From: Marinococcus luteus_A
Lineage (GTDB): Bacteria; Bacillota; Bacilli; Bacillales; Marinococcaceae
Assembly: GCF_034497705.1 (NCBI RefSeq)
Contig: NZ_JAXRUV010000009.1
Span: forward strand, 34,416 to 98,415
DNA length: 64,000 nt
Reading direction: 5' to 3'
The number at the start of each line of letters is the position of its first letter. Position 1 is the first letter of the stretch. Under the pieces are notes generated by a model, which did no database searches, was not told where the DNA came from, and saw nothing but the letters and a program-made list of their open reading frames with translations. Of this stretch, positions 52,496 to 59,630 are shown piece by piece. The translations under genes were made by a program, and so were the position numbers.

Positions 52496-52539
52496 GTTTA
52501 TCCAGCCGTCTGTCTATGTTTGTCGTCTGGATAAACTAA
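52496..52539. promoter_or_regulatory. xylO-like operator overlapping an inverted repeat
   Basis: On the minus strand 52515-52539 has arms TTAGTTTAT and GACAAACATA at the 25-base spacing of the B. subtilis xyl operator as recalled. It overlaps GTTTATCCAG/CTGGATAAAC (52496-52505 with 52527-52536), a perfect 10-bp inverted repeat with a 21-base loop and no T tract. Confidence 0.45.
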
Positions 52540-52579
52540 TAAAAGTCTGAGTTTTTAGAAGATCTTTATTAGACGCGGT

Positions 52580-53470
52580 TCAGCCACCTTTTGGCGTCTG
52601 GCAGTTGCCCATCCTCTCAAAGAAATTAATAATGTAGGAATGATCTTTTTTACCGTTTCCGTTCGCAATTTCGGAGTGGAAAATTTCTTTCACCAGGTTG
52701 GTAACAGGAAGCGGCACCCCGATGGCATTCGCTGAGGACTGAATGTTCTTTAAATCTTTGTAATTCGTTTCAATCCGGCCGCCCGGTTCAAAATTCCGAT
52801 CGATGATCTGCGGCATTTTCGCCTCCATGACAGCACTGCCCGCGAGGCCACCGTGAATGGCTTCAAACAGTTTATTTAAATCAATGCCTGCCTGGCTTGC
52901 ATATACACAGGCCTCCGATAATGCGGCGAGGTTTCCGCTGACAATAATCTGATTTGCCAGCTTTGCTGCAGAACCGGTTCCATTCGCCCCGCAATGGACA
53001 ATGTTCTCTCCCATGGCTTCCAATACGGGCCGTACTTTATTAAAATGATCTTCGTCCCCGCCTGCCATAATGGAAAGCCTGCCTTCAACAGCCATCGGCT
53101 CTCCGCCGCTGACAGGAGCGTCGATAAAATGAATATTCATTGCTTCCAGTTTACTGGCAAACAGTCTCGATTCCTCCGTGGACACCGAGCTCATGTCAAC
53201 GATAATGGTTCCTGGCTTACTTGCTGCAGCCAGCCCTGTTTCTGCAAATAACACCTCGGACACGTGTTTTCCTTCCGGGAGCATCGTGATGATGACATCG
53301 CTGTTTTCCGCTGCCTCCTGGCCCGTTTTACATGCATGGCCACCTAAAGCTGCCAGTTCGTTGACCGACTCCGTGTTTAAATCAAAAAGGTACGTCTCAA
53401 ACCCCTGCTTGATAAGATGCCCGGCCATTGGTTTCCCCATAATTCCTAAGCCAATAAATCCAACCTTCAT
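52580..53470 (-). CDS. Beta-hydroxyacid dehydrogenase (GarR/LtnD-like)
   Basis: A 296-residue dehydrogenase; start at 53470 (MKVGFIGLGIMGKPMAGHL) with GGAGG 8 bases upstream. The NAD motif is GFIGLGIMGKPMA; the substrate signature DAPVSGGEPMA (about 120) and catalytic Lys in GSAAKLANQI (about 170) are seen. The family covers tartronate-semialdehyde reductase, 3-hydroxyisobutyrate dehydrogenase and L-threonate dehydrogenase. It is last in the RpiB-DhaK-DhaL-isomerase operon, so a small polyhydroxy acid or aldehyde is likely as substrate. Confidence 0.85.
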   Translation of the reverse strand: MKVGFIGLGIMGKPMAGHLIKQGFETYLFDLNTESVNELAALGGHACKTGQEAAENSDVIITMLPEGKHVSEVLFAETGLAAASKPGTIIVDMSSVSTEESRLFASKLEAMNIHFIDAPVSGGEPMAVEGRLSIMAGGDEDHFNKVRPVLEAMGENIVHCGANGTGSAAKLANQIIVSGNLAALSEACVYASQAGIDLNKLFEAIHGGLAGSAVMEAKMPQIIDRNFEPGGRIETNYKDLKNIQSSANAIGVPLPVTNLVKEIFHSEIANGNGKKDHSYIINFFERMGNCQTPKGG

Positions 53471-53525
53471 ACGACACGCCTCCATGCAACAGTATTTAAA
53501 TAAATTCCGGTAACGCTAAATGCTC

Positions 53526-54350
53526 TCAGCTTCCCTGAATGACAGGCTGGAGGTGTTTATTGACGTAGCTGCCAAGCTCTTTAATGACTTTACCTGTATC
53601 GGGCTCTGCTGCCCCGGTTTCCTCTTCGAGCATCACCCAGCCGTCGTAGCCGCCGTCCTTGAGCACCTGCATACACCCGACAAAATCAATGTCACCTTCG
53701 CCCATTTTTTTCCATTCATGATTTTTCGAAGCTTCCTTAAAGTGCACGTGCTTAATTAACGGCAGAGCTTCTCTGAAAATGTCCACAGGATCCATATCGC
53801 CGAACATAATATGCCCGGCATCCGGCGTATAGCCCATGTATCTTTCATCGAGGCCATCGAAAAGGACTTCATAATCCTCCCGGGATTTCCAGTAGGAGGT
53901 TTTATAGGAAATCGGATGAAGCGAGGTCACAATGCCGTGCTCTTCCCGCGCACGCTTTCCCAGTTCATTGGCCCCCTTAATAATCTCCTGCTGTCGCTGC
54001 CGTACATTGTCCCTGTCTGTTCCGACTCTAGAAGGTACGTTCATCACTGCCTCCGGAAAGTGCTTTAAGTATTCAAAATAGTAATTTTCCAGCTCTCTTT
54101 CCTGCTCGGAGGGTTTTCCACCTTCAAACGCATGCGGGATCGTCAGTGCAGCTAATTGAAGTCCTCTTTTATCAAGCTCTTCCTTGAAGCGCTCCGGCTT
54201 GTCCCTATACTTTCCAAGCAGGGAGATCTGCATATCCAGACCGGTCAGCCCTCCGTTTTTTACATCATCCATGATCTGGTCCATCATGTCTGCCTCTACA
54301 TCATAATCCAGCACCCATGTGGAGCCCTGGCATCCGAATTTCATGACCAT
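53526..54350 (-). CDS. TIM-barrel sugar isomerase/epimerase (AP endonuclease 2 family)
   Basis: A 274-residue Xyl-isomerase-like TIM barrel. Candidate metal ligands: Glu/His in REEHGIVTSLHP, Asp and His in YTPDAGHIMFG, His in KHVHFKEASKNHEW and Glu in GWVMLEEETG near the C-terminus. The family includes hydroxypyruvate isomerase, OtnI and tetrulose-phosphate isomerases. It overlaps no gene but is two bases from dhaL, in a tight operon. GAGGAG precedes the ATG by 9 bases. The exact reaction is not readable. Confidence 0.8.
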   Translation of the reverse strand: MVMKFGCQGSTWVLDYDVEADMMDQIMDDVKNGGLTGLDMQISLLGKYRDKPERFKEELDKRGLQLAALTIPHAFEGGKPSEQERELENYYFEYLKHFPEAVMNVPSRVGTDRDNVRQRQQEIIKGANELGKRAREEHGIVTSLHPISYKTSYWKSREDYEVLFDGLDERYMGYTPDAGHIMFGDMDPVDIFREALPLIKHVHFKEASKNHEWKKMGEGDIDFVGCMQVLKDGGYDGWVMLEEETGAAEPDTGKVIKELGSYVNKHLQPVIQGS

Positions 54351-54352
54351 TT

Positions 54353-55000
54353 TTAATACTCCTCTTTAACAGTTTTTAAATTTAATGCTACCGTGACAAA
54401 GGTAGAAAATAACAGCTGCATCGATGTCGCCCCCGGATCCTGATGGCCGAGGGAGCGCTCGCCCAGCCGGCTCGATCTGCCTTTTTTGGAGCTCATCTCT
54501 TTGGTGGCATCCATTCCATTTTTTGCCGCCTCTGAGGCTTGTTCGAATCTTTGTTCCACCGTGCCCTCTTCACTCTCGAGGACTGCCTGAACAGGATATA
54601 AAACATCCATCATCGTTTTATCTCCCGGTTCCGCCTGGCTTCGTTCCTGCACACCACGACTAAATTCAATCCAAAACTGCCTCATATCTTCCATGGAAAG
54701 CTCGGTTTTATTTTTAATTGCCTTTGCCCCGGCCATAAAGCCAGAAGCATAGAGCGGCCCTACCGATGACCCCACAGCGCTTAAAAAGGAACGTCCTGCC
54801 GTCATGGCGATTTTGCCGCAATCTGTTTCATCCGCCAGCTTTGAATGAATGGCCTCCTGCACAGCTTTCCAGCCGATACTCATCGTGATACCGTGATCGC
54901 CGTCTCCGAGCGCCCGGTCCAGCTCGCATAAATAGGTTTTGTTTTCTTCCATTACGCTATGAGCGCTCTCAAAATAATTTTTCCAATCCTCTGTCCTCAT
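54353..55000 (-). CDS. dhaL: Dihydroxyacetone-kinase-like subunit DhaL (nucleotide-binding)
   Basis: A 215-residue all-alpha DhaL domain. The magnesium-ADP site LGDGDHGITMSIGWK (three Asp) near residue 30 and GAKAIKNKTELSM, DKTMMDVLYP and SRLGERSLGHQDPGATS towards the end are conserved. In PTS-type kinases DhaL holds ADP and is rephosphorylated by DhaM; ATP-type enzymes have DhaK and DhaL fused or as partners. No dhaM is seen nearby, so an ATP-using split kinase for a ketose other than dihydroxyacetone is possible. Confidence 0.88.
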   Translation of the reverse strand: MRTEDWKNYFESAHSVMEENKTYLCELDRALGDGDHGITMSIGWKAVQEAIHSKLADETDCGKIAMTAGRSFLSAVGSSVGPLYASGFMAGAKAIKNKTELSMEDMRQFWIEFSRGVQERSQAEPGDKTMMDVLYPVQAVLESEEGTVEQRFEQASEAAKNGMDATKEMSSKKGRSSRLGERSLGHQDPGATSMQLLFSTFVTVALNLKTVKEEY

Positions 55001-55018
55001 GCCGTCATCTCCTCCTGC

Positions 55019-56026
55019 TTAACTCTGTGTATACATCGGGCACTGGGCCGGAGCATCAATGAATGGTTTTAATTCCTCATCCATTTTTAAAAGTGTAATG
55101 GAGCATCCTCCCATTTCCAGGGACGTACAGTAATCCCCTACATAAGACGTATAAATATTTATTCCTTTTTCATGAAGAAGGGTTTCGACCTTGTCATACA
55201 TAATGTAAAGCTCCATCCTGGTCGTGGACCCGAGACCGTTAATAAGTACAGACACTTCATCCTTTGATTCAATATCCATTTCATCAATAATATTGTTTAA
55301 AATACGCTCAGTGACCACGTTTGATGTAGCCAGCTTGCTTTTTTCCACGCCCGGCTCCCCGTGGTGGCCAAGGCCGATTTCCATCTCATCCTCTTCGAGA
55401 TTAAAGCTTGGCTGTCCGGTTTGCGGAAGCGAGCATGGAGATAAGCCGACACCCATGGAGCCTACGTTCTGGTTTGCCTTCTCGGTTATGCGGTACACCT
55501 CGTCGAGCGAAAGACCTTCCTCCGCTGCCGCCCCGGCTACCTTCGTCACAAAGAATTCCCCTGCGATGCCTCTTCGTTTTTCCGCTTCCTCCCGTGGTGC
55601 TGATGCAATATCATCCTTTACGACGACCTGTTTTACTTCTATGTTTTCTTCCATGTCTGCAATATCCGCTGCCATTCCGAAGTTCATAATGTCTCCCTGG
55701 TAGTTACCGTACAAGAGGAGAGCGCCCTGGTCGGTATGTGTTGCTTTTATTGCCTCTACGATTGGATCTGGAGGCGGGGAAGAAAAGATATTGCCTACCG
55801 CGACGCCGTCAGCCATTCCCTTCCCTACATATCCCATAAAGGCTGGTTCATGGCCGGAGCCTCCGCCAATAATTAAACTAACCTTCTGCTTCAGCCCGGC
55901 GTCCGCACGGACGATCGTTCTCGGATGGGCCTCTACTCCTCTCACAAGATGAGAATGCGCTTTCAAATAACCATTCAGCATTTCCTCGACAACCACGTCC
56001 GGGTTATTAATTAACTTTTTCACCAT
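55019..56026 (-). CDS. dhaK: Dihydroxyacetone-kinase-like subunit DhaK (substrate-binding)
   Basis: A 335-residue DhaK. IIGGGSGHEPAFMGYVGKGMADG, VGNIFSSPPPDPI, and LLLYGNYQGDIMNFGMA are hallmarks. The substrate-binding His is present in IGLGHHGEPG (about 215-222) and a second His in GGGSGHEP, so a covalent hemiaminal with a ketose is expected. NGLGSTTRMELYIMYD follows. With DhaL it should phosphorylate a short ketose such as dihydroxyacetone or a tetrulose. Separated from dhaL by 18 bases and from rpiB by 15. Confidence 0.9.
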   Translation of the reverse strand: MVKKLINNPDVVVEEMLNGYLKAHSHLVRGVEAHPRTIVRADAGLKQKVSLIIGGGSGHEPAFMGYVGKGMADGVAVGNIFSSPPPDPIVEAIKATHTDQGALLLYGNYQGDIMNFGMAADIADMEENIEVKQVVVKDDIASAPREEAEKRRGIAGEFFVTKVAGAAAEEGLSLDEVYRITEKANQNVGSMGVGLSPCSLPQTGQPSFNLEEDEMEIGLGHHGEPGVEKSKLATSNVVTERILNNIIDEMDIESKDEVSVLINGLGSTTRMELYIMYDKVETLLHEKGINIYTSYVGDYCTSLEMGGCSITLLKMDEELKPFIDAPAQCPMYTQS

Positions 56027-56041
56027 TAAGCCTCCTGAAAT

Positions 56042-56494
56042 TTATTTTTTCATAAATTCTTTTTCTTTTTCCGAAATCTTATTAACCTTCCGCTCTGAAT
56101 TGCCTCCCTGAAATTCTACGCTTAAATACGTTTCCACAATTTTTTTAGCATGCTCTGCACCGATGACCAACGCGCCCATCGTAATAATCTGGGCATTGTT
56201 ACTTAATTGGGCACGTTCGGCAGAATAGGCGTCATGACATTGAGCTGCTCGAATCCCCGGGACTTTGTTAGCCGAGATAGCTACCCCGATACCGGTGCCG
56301 CAGATTAAAATACCCCGGTCAGCTTTATTATCGTTAATATCCTCCGCTACTTCAAATGCCACATCCGGGTAATCCACTTCTGTACAGTTATAGCACCCAT
56401 AATCAATGACCTCGTGGTTCAGTTCCTCCACGTGTTTTTTTATCGTTTCTTTCAGATCGTATGCGACGTGATCACTTCCAATAGCTATTTTCAC
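56042..56494 (-). CDS. rpiB: RpiB/LacAB-family sugar-phosphate isomerase
   Basis: A 150-residue isomerase. KIAIGSDHVAYDLKETI opens it; YNCTEVDYPDVAFEVA, the catalytic Cys in RGILICGTGIGVAISANK (about 66) and His in AAQCHDAYSAE (about 99) are present. RpiB proteins interconvert ribose- and ribulose-5-phosphate; relatives act on erythrose-4-phosphate/tetrulose phosphate. It leads the operon with DhaK and DhaL and is divergent from a DeoR regulator, favouring a specialised catabolic role over the pentose-phosphate pathway. Confidence 0.87.
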   Translation of the reverse strand: MKIAIGSDHVAYDLKETIKKHVEELNHEVIDYGCYNCTEVDYPDVAFEVAEDINDNKADRGILICGTGIGVAISANKVPGIRAAQCHDAYSAERAQLSNNAQIITMGALVIGAEHAKKIVETYLSVEFQGGNSERKVNKISEKEKEFMKK

Positions 56495-56530
56495 TATTTC
56501 CAGTCCCCGTTTCTGTTATTATTTGATTAA

Positions 56531-56559
56531 ATTTTCGCACTTTTATTTTTGGTTGTCAA
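56531..56559 (-). promoter_or_regulatory. Promoter of the rpiB-dhaKL operon
   Basis: On the minus strand TTGACA (56554-56559), a 17-base spacer and GAAAAT (56531-56536). Several TTTTATTT/AAAATAAA repeats flank it (56541-56640) and could be DeoR-type operators. Confidence 0.65.
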
Positions 56560-56730
56560 TTTTTATTTTTATTTACTTTCGAAATTAATCATTTATAATA
56601 AAACAAATAAAGAAATTGCGGCATAACAAAATAAAACGAAACACTAAAAAGGAATTTAAACTAAATATTTTGCTAAAAGTGAATTTTTCTTCTACTATGA
56701 GGAAGAGAATATGAGTCGAAGGGTGAAACG

Positions 56731-57519
56731 ATGACTAAATTATTTGTAGCGGAACGCCGGCAGAAAATCCTCGAACACTTAAATGTTGACCGCCGCGTCA
56801 CTGTCCGCGGCCTGGCTGAGAAAATGAAGGTATCAGAAGTGACGCTTCGCTCCGATTTGAAGGATATGGAAAATGAAGGACTTCTTCGCAGAACTCATGG
56901 CGGGGCTGTTCTACCAGACGCAGAAGAAAACGAAATTAATTTTTCATCAAGAGAAAAGAAAAATAAAGCCGAAAAAATAACCATTGCCCACATGGCGATA
57001 ACGTTGATTGAAGACGGCCACTGTATTCTTTTGGATGCCAGTTCAACGGCGCTTGAATTTGCCCGGCTGCTGAAGGAAAGCCATATGCGCCTCACTGTAG
57101 TCACCAGCGGTATTTATACCGCTCTGGAATTAAGGGAAAATCCTAATTTAACAGTCATTCTCTTAGGAGGAGTAGTCCGGCACGGGTCCAGCTCTTTGGA
57201 GGGGGTTCTGGGGGCTGATATGTTAAATAAAATTCATGTTGATTTTATGCTTACTTCCGCTAGTGGTTTTACAGTTAACACAGGGCTTACGGACTTTAAC
57301 GTATACGAAGTTGATTTAAAAAAACATATGGTGGCCAAAGCCAGTAAAGTCGTCGCCCTTATCGATCATTCAAAAATTAACAAAAGCTCTATTTCTTCCT
57401 TTGCCTCTCTCAGTGAAATTGATTATTTTATTTCAGACGAGCCTGTTTCCGAGGATATCCTTACGGAGCTTGAAAAGCATAATATTCAAACTCTTTTTTC
57501 CCTTGTAGACTACAGCTGA
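56731..57519 (+). CDS. DeoR-family transcriptional regulator
   Basis: A 262-residue DeoR-type repressor. N-terminal HTH RRQKILEHLNVDRRVTVRGLAEKMKVSEVTLRSDLKDME with the family end LLRRTHGGAV; the C-terminal phosphosugar-sensing domain has ILLDASSTALEFARLL, LTVVTSGIYTALEL and LLGGVVRHGSSSLEG. It diverges from the rpiB operon across 236 AT-rich bases and most probably represses it, with a sugar phosphate as inducer. GAAGGGTGAAACG precedes the ATG. Confidence 0.9.
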   Translation: MTKLFVAERRQKILEHLNVDRRVTVRGLAEKMKVSEVTLRSDLKDMENEGLLRRTHGGAVLPDAEENEINFSSREKKNKAEKITIAHMAITLIEDGHCILLDASSTALEFARLLKESHMRLTVVTSGIYTALELRENPNLTVILLGGVVRHGSSSLEGVLGADMLNKIHVDFMLTSASGFTVNTGLTDFNVYEVDLKKHMVAKASKVVALIDHSKINKSSISSFASLSEIDYFISDEPVSEDILTELEKHNIQTLFSLVDYS

Positions 57520-57552
57520 TTTCCTTCGTCCTAAAATTTAATTCCCCGAAAC

Positions 57553-57596
57553 ACAAACGAACCGGCTCCTGAATTTCAGAAGCCGGTTCGTTTAGT
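57553..57596. terminator. Bidirectional terminator between deoR and BY-kinase genes
   Basis: AAACGAACCGGCT.CTGA pairs with TTCAG.AGCCGGTTCGTTT. The core ACCGGCTCCTGAATTTCAGA is identical to that at 46000-46039. Confidence 0.85.
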
Positions 57597-58289
57597 TTAT
57601 CCGTAATAGTAGTAATAGCTCTGATCCATGCCTTTTTTCTGGTTCAGAATACAGCCGAGGATTGGTACACCGCTCACTTCCAGAAGGTCCTTCGCCTTTC
57701 GGGCGGCATCGTTTTCGGTTTCACCGGCTTTGACGACGAGAATGCTTCCGTCGCAGTGGCGGGAGATAACCTGAACGTCCGTCACCGCCAGAACCGGGGG
57801 CGCGTCAAACAAAATCACATCATACTGCTCACGGGCAAGCTCGACGAGGTGCGCCATCGAACGGCTCCCTAGGATCTCGGATGGGTTCGGCGGAATCGGG
57901 CCGCTTGGCAGAATGTCGAGATTCGGCACTTCCGTTTCCTGGACGTACGCCGCGTATTCACCGTGACTTGTCAGGGCATTGATCAGTCCGTGGGTATTCA
58001 TGCGGCGAAACGTATAATGCACGGTCGGCTTACGCAGATCGGCATCGATAAGCAGAACTTTCTTTTCCTGCTGGGCCATCGTTACTGCCAGATTCGCCAC
58101 AGTGGTGGACTTTCCTTCCCCCGGGCCTGCCGAGGTCACTACCATCGCCTGCATCTCTTTATCCACCGAGGAATATTGAATATTAGTACGAATCGTGCGG
58201 TACTGCTCGGAAACCGGGGATTTACTGTTCAACCAGGTAATGAGCTTCCGCTGATTCGTGTTCGTCTCTTGCTTCTTTTTTCGTGCCAA
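57597..58289 (-). CDS. BY-kinase (CpsD/CapB/YwqD-like tyrosine kinase)
   Basis: A 230-residue bacterial tyrosine kinase. A TTG start at 58289 (MARKKKQETN) is proposed because AAAGGGAGGG lies 6 bases upstream. VSEQYRTIRTNIQYSS precedes Walker A (SAGPGEGKSTTVANLA), Walker A' (VLLIDADLRKP) and Walker B (VILFDAPPVLAV). The C-terminus DQSYYYYYG is a tyrosine cluster for autophosphorylation. It should act with a Wzz/YveK-type activator, for which the fused polymerase-Wzz protein at 31-33 kb is the only candidate in the window. It is 14 kb outside that operon. Confidence 0.9.
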   Translation of the reverse strand: MARKKKQETNTNQRKLITWLNSKSPVSEQYRTIRTNIQYSSVDKEMQAMVVTSAGPGEGKSTTVANLAVTMAQQEKKVLLIDADLRKPTVHYTFRRMNTHGLINALTSHGEYAAYVQETEVPNLDILPSGPIPPNPSEILGSRSMAHLVELAREQYDVILFDAPPVLAVTDVQVISRHCDGSILVVKAGETENDAARKAKDLLEVSGVPILGCILNQKKGMDQSYYYYYG

Positions 58290-58675
58290 ACGCGTCCCTC
58301 CCTTTTGATATTCGCCCACTATTCCTTATATCGGCCAAAGGTTTAGTTTATCGTAGACGTAGTATAGCACACGTAATGAGCGCGAAGACGATTTTTGCAA
58401 AATAAAGGACCTTTTCATGACCCGTTTTCCGTTCACTACTCCTAAAAGCTGTGCGGCCAAGCACTCCAGTAGTTCAGATAGGTAATGTCGAACTTGCAGG
58501 ATTCTTGTTCCACGGATACGATACGCTGATATAGTACGCACTGCCCTTTTTCTACAATGCTTCCTAAATTCGCGGACGCTGCTGAACGCTCTGTTATCGC
58601 TTTCTACAAATGGCATAAAGACAAACAGAGCGGCATCAGCCATTTCTTCTTTAAAGGCCCCTCCACTAGCTTCAT
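58290..58675. other. Gap without a supported gene
   Basis: Between the BY-kinase and the family 2 glycosyltransferase about 385 bases hold no gene I can support. One minus-strand frame crosses it (58326-58826), but its first half overlaps the glycosyltransferase gene and its sequence shows no family features. Confidence 0.5.
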
Positions 58676-59506
58676 TTAAAACTTGGAATATCTCGGATCG
58701 ATGTGTTCTTTCAGCTTCATCATTGATGGTTTTAAAAAAGAAGGCATTCCAAGCATCACTGCAGAAACGGTTAAAGAAACCAATTTTGTTCGTCTCGTGC
58801 TTCCAATAAGCTTCGTGCCTCTCCATCTTGTTTTAGCATCAAGCCACCGGTGGCGTATATTTCTTTTTTTCACATGGTGCGCCTCCATACGGTAGTACAG
58901 CAGCGTTTCCGGAATATTGTGAAAGCCACTTCCGTTACCCATGAGCCGGAACCATAAATCATAGTCCTGCGCCACAGGATACGTTTCATTATAGCCATCC
59001 ACTGCCTTTAAAGCGCTGCGCCTGATCATTGCCGAAGGATGAATAACCGGGCTTGCCAGCGGAATCGTCTTTTTAACATCTTTATGGTAAACAGGCACTT
59101 TCCGGATATCTATTGGTTCGCTGTCTTTATTAATATTCATGGCGTACGATCCTACTACGTCAAGTCCCTCGTGTTTCTCGAGAAGCTGCACCTGTTTTTC
59201 CAGGCGCTCCTCATGCATCACGTCGTCGGCATCCATCCGCGCCACGTATTTTGTTTCTGCCATTTTCCACAACTCGTTCAAGGTAGGGGTCAGTCCCCGG
59301 TTTTGTTTATGTATATCAACCAGCTGGAATCGTTTATCATTTTTGATGAATTCCTTTACTTTATCTGCAGTATTATCCATGGAAGCATCATCAATCATAT
59401 AGACGGTAAAATCCGGATATGTCTGGGCAGCAATACTTTGCAGGCATTCATCAATATAATCTTCGGCATTGTGTGTAGACATAATAATCGTCACTAAAGG
59501 ATTCAT
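58676..59506 (-). CDS. Family 2 glycosyltransferase near the BY-kinase
   Basis: A 276-residue GT-A enzyme: LVTIIMSTHNAEDYIDECL, MIDDASMDNTADKV, VARMDADDVMHEERLEKQ (DxD) and VAQDYDLWFRLMGNG are visible. The C-terminus is short and basic (LKEHIDPRYSKF). The start has few ribosome-site features (AGGAGCATAGAAGATG upstream). It resembles capsule-side glycosyltransferases and probably supplements the EPS locus. A roughly 390-base gap separates it from the BY-kinase. Confidence 0.82.
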   Translation of the reverse strand: MNPLVTIIMSTHNAEDYIDECLQSIAAQTYPDFTVYMIDDASMDNTADKVKEFIKNDKRFQLVDIHKQNRGLTPTLNELWKMAETKYVARMDADDVMHEERLEKQVQLLEKHEGLDVVGSYAMNINKDSEPIDIRKVPVYHKDVKKTIPLASPVIHPSAMIRRSALKAVDGYNETYPVAQDYDLWFRLMGNGSGFHNIPETLLYYRMEAHHVKKRNIRHRWLDAKTRWRGTKLIGSTRRTKLVSLTVSAVMLGMPSFLKPSMMKLKEHIDPRYSKF

Positions 59507-59630
59507 CTTCTATGCTCCTAACTATGTATCTTCATTTTTATATGCCTGTCGGTCAGACAGCCTTTTTCAGTGTATCATAACCGCCCGGCGGTTTGGAGAA
59601 CCTACTCCAAACCGCTTTCATATCCATCCG

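Noticed and set aside
52496..52536. Terminator of the rpiB-dhaKL operon at the 10-bp inverted repeat
   Set aside because: The loop is 21 bases and no T tract follows on the minus strand; overlap with a xylO-like sequence makes an operator role more likely.
58326..58826. Minus-strand frame of 166 codons between BY-kinase and glycosyltransferase
   Set aside because: Its first half overlaps the glycosyltransferase gene in another frame, no ribosome site precedes it, and no family features are visible.
59588..59618. Strong hairpin before the SLC13 stop as a terminator
   Set aside because: GCGGTTTGGAG/CTCCAAACCGC is a good stem, but neither strand has a real T tract after it, so its role is unclear.
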